Below, one piece after another: positions 30,791 through 39,233 of a stretch of DNA of 41,838 nt. Origin of the DNA: Rhizobium altiplani (GTDB taxonomy: Bacteria; Pseudomonadota; Alphaproteobacteria; Rhizobiales; Rhizobiaceae). Both the position numbers and the translations under genes were made by a program. The notes beneath the pieces are model-generated. The model saw only the letters and a program-made list of their open reading frames with translations, had not been told where the DNA came from and did no database searches. The DNA lies in assembly GCF_001542405.1 (NCBI RefSeq), contig NZ_LNCD01000150.1, forward strand, positions 1 to 41,838, written 5' to 3'. Each line of letters starts with the position of its first letter. The first letter of the stretch is position 1.

Positions 30791-32617
30791 TCAAATAACC
30801 CCACGAGGAAAATTCGTCTCGGTCTTGTACCAACGAAGATGCTGCTCCGCCAGCATATGATAGTAGGCCGGATCGGCACAGGACCTGATTTGCCCGATGA
30901 CGAAATCGGTATCACCGACTTGCATGTGCTCAGCATCGAGGGCGGTATAGTCGACAATAGGAAACTCCCGAACGATCAAGCCAGGGATGCCGCGCCCGAT
31001 CCCTTCCAAGAGCGCGGTCGAGCCCAGCGAGACGGTTGAGAATATCATGTTTGGGAGATCCAGTTCCTTTGTGGTCTGCTCGGTGAAGCGAAAACGATGG
31101 CCGATCGGGAAAAACTGTTCAAGCCAATCGGCCTCTTCCCAATAGGCCTTCGGCTTAACAAGAACCTGAAATTTGTCCGGCAACCCGGCGAGTGCTCCAA
31201 AAAATTTCTGCAACGCCGCCTTATGCGCACGACAATCCAGCGTCGGCATTCGGTTGAGCCGGTGCGCACCAGCAAAAACCACTATGTGAACGGGCTCTCC
31301 CGCCGCGTATGAGCGCGCGGTCGAAGCCTCCGAAAGCATGAAACTCGAGTCGATATTGACGATTTCAGAAGTGAGCACTCTAGACCACATCCGCTTGGCG
31401 CTCGCCGTAACAGCAGTCACACCGGCCAATGCATCGTGTTTTTGAAAGGGAACATGGCCAGCATTGGAAGAGTGCGGCCACAAACGGATATTTCCGCCAG
31501 CGGCAGCGACGGCGTGGCTGATAAGCGCGCCCTCGAAAAATAAATGATCGCAGACATGGGCCTCGCGGGCCGTGGAGGCAGCTACTGCTTTATTGGCATT
31601 CTCCCACGCGGCCTTCGACAGCCCTCCAACAAATGTCAGGAAGGCATCGGTAAGTTTGGGAAGTGGATCAGAGGGAGCGAAGATTGAGAATGCCTTGTGG
31701 GCTAAGACAACATCGAACGACACTTTGATGGAAGGCGGGTTGTCAACTTCGCTCCATAGATGGATATCTGCTGACGCTGCTGATGCCGGGTCACGCACGG
31801 TCCCGACGAGAGCAGCCCGCCCAATCGCACAACGCACCTTGTGGGGATCACGCATTCCATCCGGCTCGAAAACCTTCTCGAATGTTGTCGTGGGGATTTT
31901 GGCGTCCACCTTCGAATGCCACCAGGCGGAGTTTGCGACAAAATTCAGTTCGCCTTTTCCGCCGGAAAACCGGTTCGACAGCTCTTGAGACCTGGCAAGC
32001 AGAAAACTTCTAGCACCGCGCCGCCTCAGTTCCGCAACCAAAATGAAGGGCTCAAGTTCATTGTATGCCCAGTGATTGAGACATGTTACTCGCCCGTGGT
32101 CGATGGGGACAACAATAAGGTTCTCGCCAAACTTCTTATGCAGAAACCGTGCGAGATGACGCATCGGCAAGATAACGCTGATCTCGGTCCAAACGGCAAA
32201 AAACCACGCAGCCTCCAGGGCCGCAGCCTCGGTCGGTGAATTTGGCGCCAGTACCCGAGCGAGACGTCGACATATCCTGCCCGATAACGCCAGTGACAGG
32301 CGTATACATTCGGAAAGCTCAAAGGCGCCAAGAGCGTAATCGCCGTCGTCATTCAATACATCGATAGCTTTTCTATCCAAAACCACAGACCAGTTAAGCA
32401 AACGATCATAGAATTTGGTATCTTTCGCAACTATAATATCCGAAAAAGACGTATTCTTTAGACGACGATCAAAATTTCTACGTCGGAAAAAGTCAGCTAT
32501 CCTAGATAAAATGGTTCTCATCTTCTTCAACGGAACAGTGGCCCGGCATCGCAATTTTTGCAGAAGCCCACGTTGCCGATGGTACCGACTAATCGTCTCC
32601 TGGCCGACTTTTCTCAT
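30791..32617 (-). CDS. Large predicted polysaccharide-biosynthesis protein (608 aa)
   Basis: I do not recognise a definite family. The protein starts very basic and amphipathic. A mid region has YNELEPFILVAELRRRGARS and LLARSQELSNRF. The second half is Rossmann-like and reminiscent of GT-B or capsule (CDP-glycerol/KpsC-like) transferases: LFFEGALISHAVAAAGGNIR, LWPHSSNAGHVPF, VKPKAYWEEADWLE, then IFSTVSLGSTALLEGIGRGI PGLIVREFP, where the S-T-S-L-G-S-T-A-L-E stretch resembles the nucleotide-sugar site. It has no signal peptide or clear membrane span. Start choices are 32617 (used, 9 bp after the methyltransferase stop) and an internal ATG at 32521. It lies between the methyltransferase and DUF4910 genes, so it is probably part of the same polysaccharide operon. 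Confidence 0.6.
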   Translation of the reverse strand: MRKVGQETISRYHRQRGLLQKLRCRATVPLKKMRTILSRIADFFRRRNFDRRLKNTSFSDIIVAKDTKFYDRLLNWSVVLDRKAIDVLNDDGDYALGAFELSECIRLSLALSGRICRRLARVLAPNSPTEAAALEAAWFFAVWTEISVILPMRHLARFLHKKFGENLIVVPIDHGRVTCLNHWAYNELEPFILVAELRRRGARSFLLARSQELSNRFSGGKGELNFVANSAWWHSKVDAKIPTTTFEKVFEPDGMRDPHKVRCAIGRAALVGTVRDPASAASADIHLWSEVDNPPSIKVSFDVVLAHKAFSIFAPSDPLPKLTDAFLTFVGGLSKAAWENANKAVAASTAREAHVCDHLFFEGALISHAVAAAGGNIRLWPHSSNAGHVPFQKHDALAGVTAVTASAKRMWSRVLTSEIVNIDSSFMLSEASTARSYAAGEPVHIVVFAGAHRLNRMPTLDCRAHKAALQKFFGALAGLPDKFQVLVKPKAYWEEADWLEQFFPIGHRFRFTEQTTKELDLPNMIFSTVSLGSTALLEGIGRGIPGLIVREFPIVDYTALDAEHMQVGDTDFVIGQIRSCADPAYYHMLAEQHLRWYKTETNFPRGVI

Positions 32618-32626
32618 TGGACTGGA

Positions 32627-33319
32627 TCAAACCTTTCGCTGCGCACAAAAGACGTGCCAGTGATAGGGCAATCCAAACCACTCCATGTCGAGATCAGCAT
32701 GGCAGAAGTTTTCGAATTTCGGTTCGAAAGACTCAACAAGATCGGCACGGTCTTCGATACAGCGCATGATTTCGCCATCGCGCAGACCGAAATAGTCGTT
32801 CGCAATGATGCGATAGCCGGTTGCGTCACTCGCCCTCGAATCTCGGAAAATGAAGTTGGTTTTCTTTGGAAGAGAAGCGACGATCCAACCGCCGGGTTTT
32901 AAGACCCTGGCCATCTCCGCGACGTGGGCACCAAACCTCGGGCCGCTAAGCGACATGTAGTAGCAGCTGTTCCATGTCAGCAGACGGTCGAAAAACGAAT
33001 CCTCGTATGGCAGGGAACCCGCATGACCGGCGCGGATGTCTACTTTCACGTCGTAGGCTTCCATCCGTCTGCGTAGCGTGCTGCAAATTGTCTCGCTGAC
33101 CTCGACTGCGCAGACATTGAAGCCTAGTCCGCTCAGGAATGGCAGATGTCTGCCGTCGCCGCAGCCCATATCCAAAATGGAAAGGTTAGCATGAGCGCGC
33201 GGCATCGTAAGCGCAGGAAATGTCCCCTTGAATATCCTTATCACGCCTTCCGCTGGGTAGGCGATCGGACTATCGCCCGAATAAAGCTCACCCCAGGCCT
33301 TTTTTGAATCATAGCCCAT
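32627..33319 (-). CDS. Class I SAM-dependent methyltransferase
   Basis: The 230-residue protein has motif I SILDMGCGDGRHLPFLSGLG (about 47-66), then an acidic residue at the end of the next strand (VCAVEVSE). Motif post-I AGHAGSLPYEDSFFDRLLTW and VLKPGGWIVASLPK complete a classic Methyltransf_11/25 fold. It is expected to move a methyl group from SAM to a small molecule or sugar. The ATG at 33319, with a GGGGG stretch upstream, is preferred to one four codons earlier (33331). In this cluster it may methylate the acyl group or the sugar. It lies 80 bp after the AAC(3)-like gene. Confidence 0.85.
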   Translation of the reverse strand: MGYDSKKAWGELYSGDSPIAYPAEGVIRIFKGTFPALTMPRAHANLSILDMGCGDGRHLPFLSGLGFNVCAVEVSETICSTLRRRMEAYDVKVDIRAGHAGSLPYEDSFFDRLLTWNSCYYMSLSGPRFGAHVAEMARVLKPGGWIVASLPKKTNFIFRDSRASDATGYRIIANDYFGLRDGEIMRCIEDRADLVESFEPKFENFCHADLDMEWFGLPYHWHVFCAQRKV

Positions 33320-33398
33320 TCCAACCCCCATTCATATGAATCTTGTGCGACCGACCCGTCGCTGCGGCCTCACGCGCCCAGCATCGACGCCATAGTTT

Positions 33399-34184
33399 TC
33401 AAACGACCGGCTTCTCGTGCCGGGCGGTCAATATATAAGGATTACTCTCGAGCAACTCGCCGAGAAAATCGCGTGCCTTTCGACATGATTGCGCAACAAT
33501 CTGTCCGCGTCCAAGCGGCACTATCTTTGACAGTCCGGCGGCGACGGATGCATTGTGATAATGTTCAAATTTTGGAACGGCATTGGGATCGGCAAGCGAG
33601 CGGCCACTGTAGACGATTTTCGCAGCGCGCGGCCTACCATGGTCGATAATCGTTCCCATCATCGGGATATCGGAGCGATAGGCGACGCCCAACTCACGTT
33701 CCACCCAATGCAGATAGGTAGAGCCGCTATCGAGATTCAGATTGCATATAGTGGCATCGGCCTCGTGGAGCCGTGCCCAGATGCTGCGGGGACCAAAGCA
33801 GATCGGGTCAATATCGCGAGTGAGACGGTCAGCTGAACCACCCAGAGCCACGACAGAAAGCATCGGATCCGCGGAACGGCACCCCATTCCGTTTGCAACG
33901 AGCCAGTTGCCCAGCCCGGAGGTCGTTGAAACACTATTCTGAAGATCGAAAATGCCATCCTGTTTATCGGAGCTGAACGAATAGGTAAAAACAGGCAAAA
34001 CAAGGGTCCCGTCCGGTCCAAGAACGGACTCAAACGCCGCGAGCATGATATCGATAAGCTCGGACATATTCGCGGCGCCGGCTACCGGGCCGAAAAACGC
34101 TATATTGGCATGGCTGAAAACAGTCATTCCTGCGGTCAGCCCCGCAGACCGCAGGGCTTCAACAATATCGCCCTTAGTAATCAT
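33399..34184 (-). CDS. AAC(3)-family N-acyltransferase
   Basis: The 261-residue protein belongs to the aminoglycoside 3-N-acetyltransferase (Antibiotic_NAT) family: VFSHANIAFFGPVAG, GTLVLPVFTYSFSSDKQDGI, SVSTTSGLGNWL, and a late GSTYLHWVERELGV with the expected catalytic His. Many members in surface-glycan loci acylate sugar amines rather than drugs. Its start overlaps the acyl carrier protein gene (ATGA). This suggests that it takes its acyl group from that carrier, where classical AAC(3) enzymes use acetyl-CoA. A resistance role is possible but unlikely in this operon. Confidence 0.85.
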   Translation of the reverse strand: MITKGDIVEALRSAGLTAGMTVFSHANIAFFGPVAGAANMSELIDIMLAAFESVLGPDGTLVLPVFTYSFSSDKQDGIFDLQNSVSTTSGLGNWLVANGMGCRSADPMLSVVALGGSADRLTRDIDPICFGPRSIWARLHEADATICNLNLDSGSTYLHWVERELGVAYRSDIPMMGTIIDHGRPRAAKIVYSGRSLADPNAVPKFEHYHNASVAAGLSKIVPLGRGQIVAQSCRKARDFLGELLESNPYILTARHEKPVV

Positions 34185-34438
34185 GCTACGCTTTTCAAGT
34201 TCTCAACGACCTCGGCCAAACCTCGAATGGTTTGAAGGCGTCGATCCTGAAACGCCTCGGGCGTAAATGTGAAGCCGAATTGCGCCTCCGCTTCGAGTAA
34301 TAAATTCATCAGCGCCATGGAATCGAGACGCCCCGAGGTAAAGAGATTTTCACCGAGCCTTGCTTCCTTGCCGAGCACGGAAAAGCTCGGATCGATTTGC
34401 TCAACGAAGGTACATGCCCATTCGGTCAGGTCTGTCAC
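34181..34438 (-). CDS. Acyl carrier protein
   Basis: The 85-residue acidic protein has the carrier fold pattern with the phosphopantetheine attachment motif GRLDSMALMNLL (Ser at residue 40), a preceding hydrophobic helix and an acidic final helix. The start is GTG (34436-34438), with AGGGTT upstream. A discrete carrier protein next to an acid-activating ligase and an N-acyltransferase implies that a carboxylic acid is held as a thioester before transfer. It overlaps the acyltransferase gene by four bases and follows the cyclase-like gene by 14 bp. Carrier proteins for fatty acids are encoded elsewhere, so this one is dedicated. Confidence 0.88.
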   Translation of the reverse strand: MTDLTEWACTFVEQIDPSFSVLGKEARLGENLFTSGRLDSMALMNLLLEAEAQFGFTFTPEAFQDRRLQTIRGLAEVVENLKSVA

Positions 34439-34452
34439 TGTCGGAACCCTTG

Positions 34453-35109
34453 CTATTCGACGATGGCAATAGCGCGCACAGGGGCGCCATCGCCTTCCTC
34501 AATCTTGAGCGGCAATGCCGATAAGATGAAGTCTTTGGTAGGAATTTGAGACAAATTGACGAGATATTCAAGAATGGCGACCCCCGCTCGCAACAGGATG
34601 GTATGGTTGGGAGAGTCGCGCTCGCTTCCGCGGCCGTTACGCGGGTCATCGGGCATAGGTGCATCGAAGCCCACCAGACGAATGCCGTTTTCCACTATCC
34701 ACTCGCAGGCCTCCTCGCTCAGATAGGGGTGGTCGGTGTAATATTTCAGGCTATCGAGACGCCGCTCCCAATCATAGCGAAACAGAATACGCGATGGGAA
34801 ATCCCGTCCGATACGCTCAACAAGCATTTCCCGGGTGATTTCGGTCTTGTCAGGAAGATGAGTGAAATCCAGCACCCGAGCCGGGCCATAGTAGATATCG
34901 AGGTCGGTATTTTCGATCGTCGCGCCCTTGGGCACAAAGTGACGGGGCGCATCGACATGCGTGCCGGTGTGCGTTCCCAAAGTGATCTTGCGCGTTTCCC
35001 GCCCTTCGACTTCGAAACGTCCCAATTGGGTAATTTCCACCACAGGGTGCCAGTGTACGGGAAAAGTCATGATACCCTCCCGCAGAGTCATAGTCAGGTC
35101 AATAATCAT
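34453..35109 (-). CDS. Cyclase/kynurenine-formamidase-family hydrolase
   Basis: The 218-residue protein begins MIIDLTMTLREGIMTFPVHWHP. It carries the family metal motif GTHTGTHVDAPRH (residues 45-57), with His47, His51, Asp53 and His57 as likely Zn/Mn ligands, then FDAPMPDD and SPNHTILLRAGVAILEYLVN, typical of the cyclase/KynB family. Known members hydrolyse amides such as N-formylkynurenine or isatin. In this operon it may act on an acyl or amide intermediate, by hydrolysis or ring closure. It overlaps the VOC gene by four bases (ATGA) and is followed closely by the carrier-protein gene. Confidence 0.87.
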   Translation of the reverse strand: MIIDLTMTLREGIMTFPVHWHPVVEITQLGRFEVEGRETRKITLGTHTGTHVDAPRHFVPKGATIENTDLDIYYGPARVLDFTHLPDKTEITREMLVERIGRDFPSRILFRYDWERRLDSLKYYTDHPYLSEEACEWIVENGIRLVGFDAPMPDDPRNGRGSERDSPNHTILLRAGVAILEYLVNLSQIPTKDFILSALPLKIEEGDGAPVRAIAIVE

Positions 35110-35912
35110 GTGATCGGCTCCACCAACTCAATAACCGGTCCATGCTCGGACCGGACAAGCGTTATTTTCAATGATCTATTGTTCACCATAAGCGCGAAGG
35201 ACTCGCTGTGCCCCCCCAGCGCGGATAGCATGGGAAGATGGGGATGCCCGGAGCCCCGCGCGACAAGCGCGATGCACGGGCTGCCCGCCGCGTCCAGAGG
35301 TGAGCGCAATATCCAGTTCGGATGATCGCAGTACTCAATCGGCACGAGCCTGGCCTGCAGGGCTGGAATTGGACTCAACAACGACCACAGGCCGGATGCC
35401 GCGTCGGGACGAAATCGCAGCGACGAAAGAATCTCTTTTGACGCATCAACATCGAGGCTCGGCATAAGACATGCGAAAAGGCCGGATGCTTCGCTCGCAC
35501 TGAACCAGACGAAGATGAGCATCAGCTCCGGGTCGCGAAAGACTTTAAGCGGAGCATTCAGCATAACCTCCAGTCGCTTCCAGGCCTCCTGGGTCAGCGG
35601 CAAGCAGTCCGGGCTAAGAGTTTGCCATCCGGCAAGAGGCTCGGGGGACTGGAAAACCGGAATGAGGTCTGCTGATTGCATTCCCCCCGTGTGCCCATGG
35701 TCCAGAAGTTCAACGGTCATCCCGCCCGGAGCGCCAAGTGATCGGATATGATGCCTTCGCTGGTAACGCTCGAGGAGCGCGAACTTGGTCGGGTGGTTTT
35801 CGAGATCGGGTTCGTCAAACCGCATCGTATATCCGAGCATGGCGAGACGCGAGGTGGAACGCTCAATATCCGGGGTATTCAGTGCGATGTGACTAAGGCC
35901 CAGGATAAGCAT
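35106..35912 (-). CDS. VOC (glyoxalase-fold) family protein
   Basis: The protein, started at MLILGLSHIALNTPDIERSTS, opens with the vicinal-oxygen-chelate pattern (a strand with a metal His, then a TPDIERS helix). A repeat-like GGMTVELLDHG follows with a Glu ligand. The 268-residue length allows two VOC modules; a second half with WSLLSPIPALQARLVPIEYC and HPNWILRS may be the second. VOC enzymes isomerise, epimerise or cleave small metabolites through a bound metal. Here it lies between the acid ligase and the cyclase-like gene, one base after the ligase stop, so it is a likely step in making the acid. The reaction is unknown. Confidence 0.72.
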   Translation of the reverse strand: MLILGLSHIALNTPDIERSTSRLAMLGYTMRFDEPDLENHPTKFALLERYQRRHHIRSLGAPGGMTVELLDHGHTGGMQSADLIPVFQSPEPLAGWQTLSPDCLPLTQEAWKRLEVMLNAPLKVFRDPELMLIFVWFSASEASGLFACLMPSLDVDASKEILSSLRFRPDAASGLWSLLSPIPALQARLVPIEYCDHPNWILRSPLDAAGSPCIALVARGSGHPHLPMLSALGGHSESFALMVNNRSLKITLVRSEHGPVIELVEPIT

Positions 35913-35913
35913 C

Positions 35914-37341
35914 TCAAATCGTTTCCTCGGCAATCATCTCCCGGAGGTCCTTTCGCCGAATCTTTCCCGTTGGCCCTATCGGAAAGGTCGCGACATAGGC
36001 GACGCCGTCTATTTTTATCCTACCGCCTTTTTCACGCATCAGCCTCTGGGCCTTGACAAGAATATCTGCCCCTTGCGGCCGCTGTACCTCCTCCAGGACG
36101 AGAATGACTTTCTGACCGAGTATCGCGTCGGGCAGTCCGATCAAGCAGAAAGATCGCTGGTCAAAGAGTGGTGATAGATGAGCTTCTGCCTCGAAAGGAT
36201 TCACATTGACGCCACCACGCAATATCACATCGTCGCTGCGTCCAAGAATCGAAAGGCGGTTGTCGTCGTAGCTGGCGATGTCGCTTGTCACGAACGGTTG
36301 TTGCGGAGTTCTGATCCTGCCATCTTCGAGGTAGCCCAAGAATGCGTAAGGCGTTGTGATGGCAAGGGTTCCAGAATCGCCGGTCGCAATTTCAACTCCC
36401 TCCAGAGGGCGACCGACAGTCCCGTAGCACGGCGATTCTGCATCGTCGACCGAAACATACAGAAGCTCCGAGAGCCCATAGGATTGAAGCGGAGCCAGTC
36501 CGTAAGTTGCTTCAAATGCCTCGGCGTCGGACTTGAGCATCGCGCCCGTACCGACGAAAAGCCTCCGGAATGCTTTGGGAAGTTGCTTGTCTCCACGATC
36601 CAGCTTTGTCGCCAGCGACAACATGGTCGGAGAGAGCCATAAAGCCGATACTTCGTTTTCCGCCACGGTTCGCCAAAATTTGAGGGCAGTCCCTGTAGAG
36701 AATGCGGAATCTATTACGACCGCCGCGCCAACTTGAAGTGGTGCAAGAATGCCATTAAATATTCCTGCCATGTAATACATGGGCATGACATTCAAGAAGC
36801 GATCGCTATTCGTAATGCTGGTCTGCTTGTTGAATGCGTCCGCGCAAGTGAGGAAACTCTCGGCGGCATGGACGATTCCCTTGGGTGCGCCCGTCGATCC
36901 GCTGGTGAATGTGACTGTGAGAGGGGTTCCGGGTCTAACGTCCACTGGCACTTTCTCGACCGCCGGCAAATCATCTAGGCACCAGGCCTCGGTGTTGCAC
37001 ACGGCCTTCCCCGTGGCATTCACCGTGGATTTCGCCCCGACCAAGCGGGCCGCCTTCTCGACGTCGTCAGGGCTTGCATCGGCCGGCTGCATACACAGCG
37101 TAATGCCGTGACGCATCGCAGCCAGCAGCAGCAAGGCGGCTTCAAGAGTGTTATCCACTAAGGCGATGACACGATCTGCGGGGTGGATACCCATTTGCCC
37201 CAACAGCAATGCCAACCGATCCAATATCGGAACGAGTTCTGTCCCCGCGACTTCACGTCGCCGGTCGCCAGCAATATCGATAAGGATTGGATATTCCAGC
37301 TCGCGAAAGCGCTCGAAATAGCGGTCTATCAGTTTCGACAT
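35914..37341 (-). CDS. AMP-dependent acid ligase (ANL superfamily)
   Basis: The 475-residue protein has the ANL core motifs: the phosphate-binding loop TFTSGSTGAPKG (about 144-155), YGLSEL, the hinge region ILGRSDDVILRGGVNVNP, and the C-terminal catalytic Lys in PTGKIRRKDL (Lys460). It would adenylate a carboxylic acid and pass it to a thiol: CoA, or more likely here the carrier protein encoded three genes downstream. The short length and the missing large N-terminal subdomain resemble acyl-ACP synthetase-like members. It starts 7 bp after the aldolase-like gene. Confidence 0.88.
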   Translation of the reverse strand: MSKLIDRYFERFRELEYPILIDIAGDRRREVAGTELVPILDRLALLLGQMGIHPADRVIALVDNTLEAALLLLAAMRHGITLCMQPADASPDDVEKAARLVGAKSTVNATGKAVCNTEAWCLDDLPAVEKVPVDVRPGTPLTVTFTSGSTGAPKGIVHAAESFLTCADAFNKQTSITNSDRFLNVMPMYYMAGIFNGILAPLQVGAAVVIDSAFSTGTALKFWRTVAENEVSALWLSPTMLSLATKLDRGDKQLPKAFRRLFVGTGAMLKSDAEAFEATYGLAPLQSYGLSELLYVSVDDAESPCYGTVGRPLEGVEIATGDSGTLAITTPYAFLGYLEDGRIRTPQQPFVTSDIASYDDNRLSILGRSDDVILRGGVNVNPFEAEAHLSPLFDQRSFCLIGLPDAILGQKVILVLEEVQRPQGADILVKAQRLMREKGGRIKIDGVAYVATFPIGPTGKIRRKDLREMIAEETI

Positions 37342-37348
37342 TGCCTAC

Positions 37349-38386
37349 TCAGAGATTTTCCTGCTCGTGCCCGTAATAATGGCTGAGGGTAAAATGATGT
37401 TTCGTCGCGCTATGGCCCTTCAACTCGCTGGCCTTCTGCTCCACCAGAGCATCGGGCGCCTCCGACTGGTTCTCCTGGCAGACAGCAATGATCAGCAGAC
37501 GCGGGTCTACGTCATATTTGAGAGCATACCTTCTAATCACGTGCATATAGCTCGAATGAAATCCGGAATAACCGCACACCAGATCGACGCTGTCATGACC
37601 CACTTGATTTAAAAGCGGCCGCACATGCTCTTCCGCCGCATCAAGCAGGCGCATGAGATTGAGATTTACCAATTTGCCTTCACGATGCATCAGGGCCACG
37701 AAATGCTCTGTCATCGTGTTTCCGGTGCAGCGGCCCATTCCCTGGAGCGAAGTGTCTACCAATTCGGCGCCGCAGGCTTCGGCTTCCAGCGCATTTGCTA
37801 CCGCCAAGCCTAAATTGTTGTGACCGTGGAAGCCGAATGGCAAATCCTTAATTCGCTCACAGTACTGCCGGACAGTTCTTGGAACCATACTGCCTGCGGA
37901 ATCAACAATATAGACATAGTCTGCCCCGGCAGCAACGACATAGCGCGCAGCCTCTTCGAAGACAATTGGAGGCCTTGAATATGATTTCATAAAGTTGACG
38001 CAGGCGACAATACCGGATGCCTTGGCCTTTTCGATAAAAGGGACCGCCTTTTTATAGGCATCTATTGAGACGCCAAAACGCAAGAACCCCATTTTAAAAT
38101 CAATACAGGCATCAAGGTGTTCAAGATCGCATATGCCAGGGATCGCAAACATCCCCCATTTAGCGTCTTTTACCGCTCCCGATGCAGCCGCCATATAGGT
38201 CTCATCGGTCTCCCTGGCTTCACCCTGCCCCCTATTGGAGGCATTAAGACCAACGCCGTGTCCAACTTCGATAAAGTCAACACCCGCTTCATCAAGTTCC
38301 AGACATATGTCCGCCGTCTGCTTGCGATCAAAACCGAAATTGATCACATACGATCCATCACGCAGGGTTGTATCCAGTAATTTCAT
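37349..38386 (-). CDS. DRE-TIM metallolyase, 4-hydroxy-2-oxovalerate aldolase/HMGL-like
   Basis: The 345-residue protein starts MKLLDTTLRDGSYVINFGFD, the DRE-TIM signature with the catalytic Arg and Asp. It has GVDFIEVGHG, IVDSAGSM, the metal-binding FGFHGHNNLGLAVANALEA (HGHNN at 187-191), and DTSLQGMGRCTGN. This is the family of 4-hydroxy-2-oxoacid aldolases, HMG-CoA lyases and (homo)citrate-type synthases. As first gene of the operon it probably makes or trims a hydroxy-oxo acid that supplies the carboxylic acid for the ligase. GAAGGCC precedes the ATG. It is not a standard aromatic-degradation aldolase, because no dehydrogenase partner is present. Confidence 0.85.
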   Translation of the reverse strand: MKLLDTTLRDGSYVINFGFDRKQTADICLELDEAGVDFIEVGHGVGLNASNRGQGEARETDETYMAAASGAVKDAKWGMFAIPGICDLEHLDACIDFKMGFLRFGVSIDAYKKAVPFIEKAKASGIVACVNFMKSYSRPPIVFEEAARYVVAAGADYVYIVDSAGSMVPRTVRQYCERIKDLPFGFHGHNNLGLAVANALEAEACGAELVDTSLQGMGRCTGNTMTEHFVALMHREGKLVNLNLMRLLDAAEEHVRPLLNQVGHDSVDLVCGYSGFHSSYMHVIRRYALKYDVDPRLLIIAVCQENQSEAPDALVEQKASELKGHSATKHHFTLSHYYGHEQENL

Positions 38387-38438
38387 TGAGGCCTTCTCAG
38401 ACAGCCGATGCCAGCGGCTTGGACAGCTTTGGAGCCAC

Positions 38439-38468
38439 TACATACGTCCTTAGTATTGACGGGATCAA
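38439..38468 (-). promoter_or_regulatory. Candidate sigma-70-type promoter of the acylation operon
   Basis: On the minus strand TTGATC (38468-38463) and TATGTA (38444-38439) are separated by 18 bp, about 55 bp before the aldolase-like start codon. This suits the -35 and -10 elements of an operon running from 38386 leftward. It is a pattern match only; alternative boxes exist. Confidence 0.35.
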
Positions 38469-38681
38469 GCATTTAACAGTGAGGTGTCCCTTTCTTTAGG
38501 TCGTCCGAGCCGAATTCTTGCGGTTATGAACGCGCTCGCGCTCGGCCAAACCGTCGACGAGCCTTCCGTCAGCACAATCGGCACATTTTGGCGACCTCCC
38601 CTATGAGCCTGGGACGGCCTCAAGGCTGTACAATTACCGCGACGCCGCGGCACTGGATCGTGCATGGCACTGAAGTTCATC

Positions 38682-38703
38682 GTGAGCGCGACGAACAGCC
38701 CAC
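38682..38703. repeat. IS66 left inverted repeat
   Basis: A 22-bp terminal repeat starting GTGAGCGCGACGAA. It matches the complement of the right end at 41817-41838 in 19 of 22 positions; mismatches are at positions 9, 15 and 16 of the repeat. Confidence 0.85.
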
Positions 38704-38762
38704 CTTTTCTTTTGTGAATGAGGCCTCGAGATAAGCTCTATCATTGATAGGAGTGGACCGGG

Positions 38763-39233
38763 ATGGTTGGAGATCGCGCTGATGCCATGCTTGAAGTCAT
38801 GGATGAAGGCATGCATGAAGCCAGGCATGAGGGAAAGTATCGGCGGATCGAGGTGATCACCGGTCGGCGGCAGCGGCGGAATTGGACTGACGAGGAGAAG
38901 GCGCGGATTCTCGCGGAGAGCGCAGAACCTGAAGTGAACATTTCGGCTGTTGCGAGGCGCTGGGGCGTCAATCGCGGCTTGCTGAATGTGTGGCGACGGG
39001 AAGCCGGACTAACCTCTCAACGGTCGGCAAAGACTAGTTTGCCGCCTGCCGTGTTCGTGCCGGTGACAGTGGTTGGGGATGGCGCACGACACGAAGGCTC
39101 GCCATCGAATGCCCCAGAGGTTCTCGCTGGCCGAATTGAGATCGAGATTGCGGGCGCACGCATGACGGTCATCGGCTCGGTAGCGCCTGAACTGGCGCAG
39201 GCGATGGTAGCGGCGTTGCGAGGGCGCCGGTGA
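38763..39233 (+). CDS. tnpA: IS66 accessory protein TnpA
   Basis: The 156-residue protein contains a helix-turn-helix of the transposase-8/IS66 OrfA type (RRNWTDEEKARILAESAEPE, then VNISAVARRWGVNRGLLNVW RREAG). The C-terminal IEIEIAGARMTVIGSVAPEL is typical of IS66 TnpA. It is needed with TnpB for efficient transposition, probably by binding the ends. Its stop overlaps the GTG start of tnpB. Confidence 0.92.
   Translation: MVGDRADAMLEVMDEGMHEARHEGKYRRIEVITGRRQRRNWTDEEKARILAESAEPEVNISAVARRWGVNRGLLNVWRREAGLTSQRSAKTSLPPAVFVPVTVVGDGARHEGSPSNAPEVLAGRIEIEIAGARMTVIGSVAPELAQAMVAALRGRR

Noticed and set aside
33399..34184. Calling the AAC(3)-like gene an antibiotic resistance gene
   Set aside because: Its position between a carrier protein and a methyltransferase in a polysaccharide operon makes sugar acylation far more likely.
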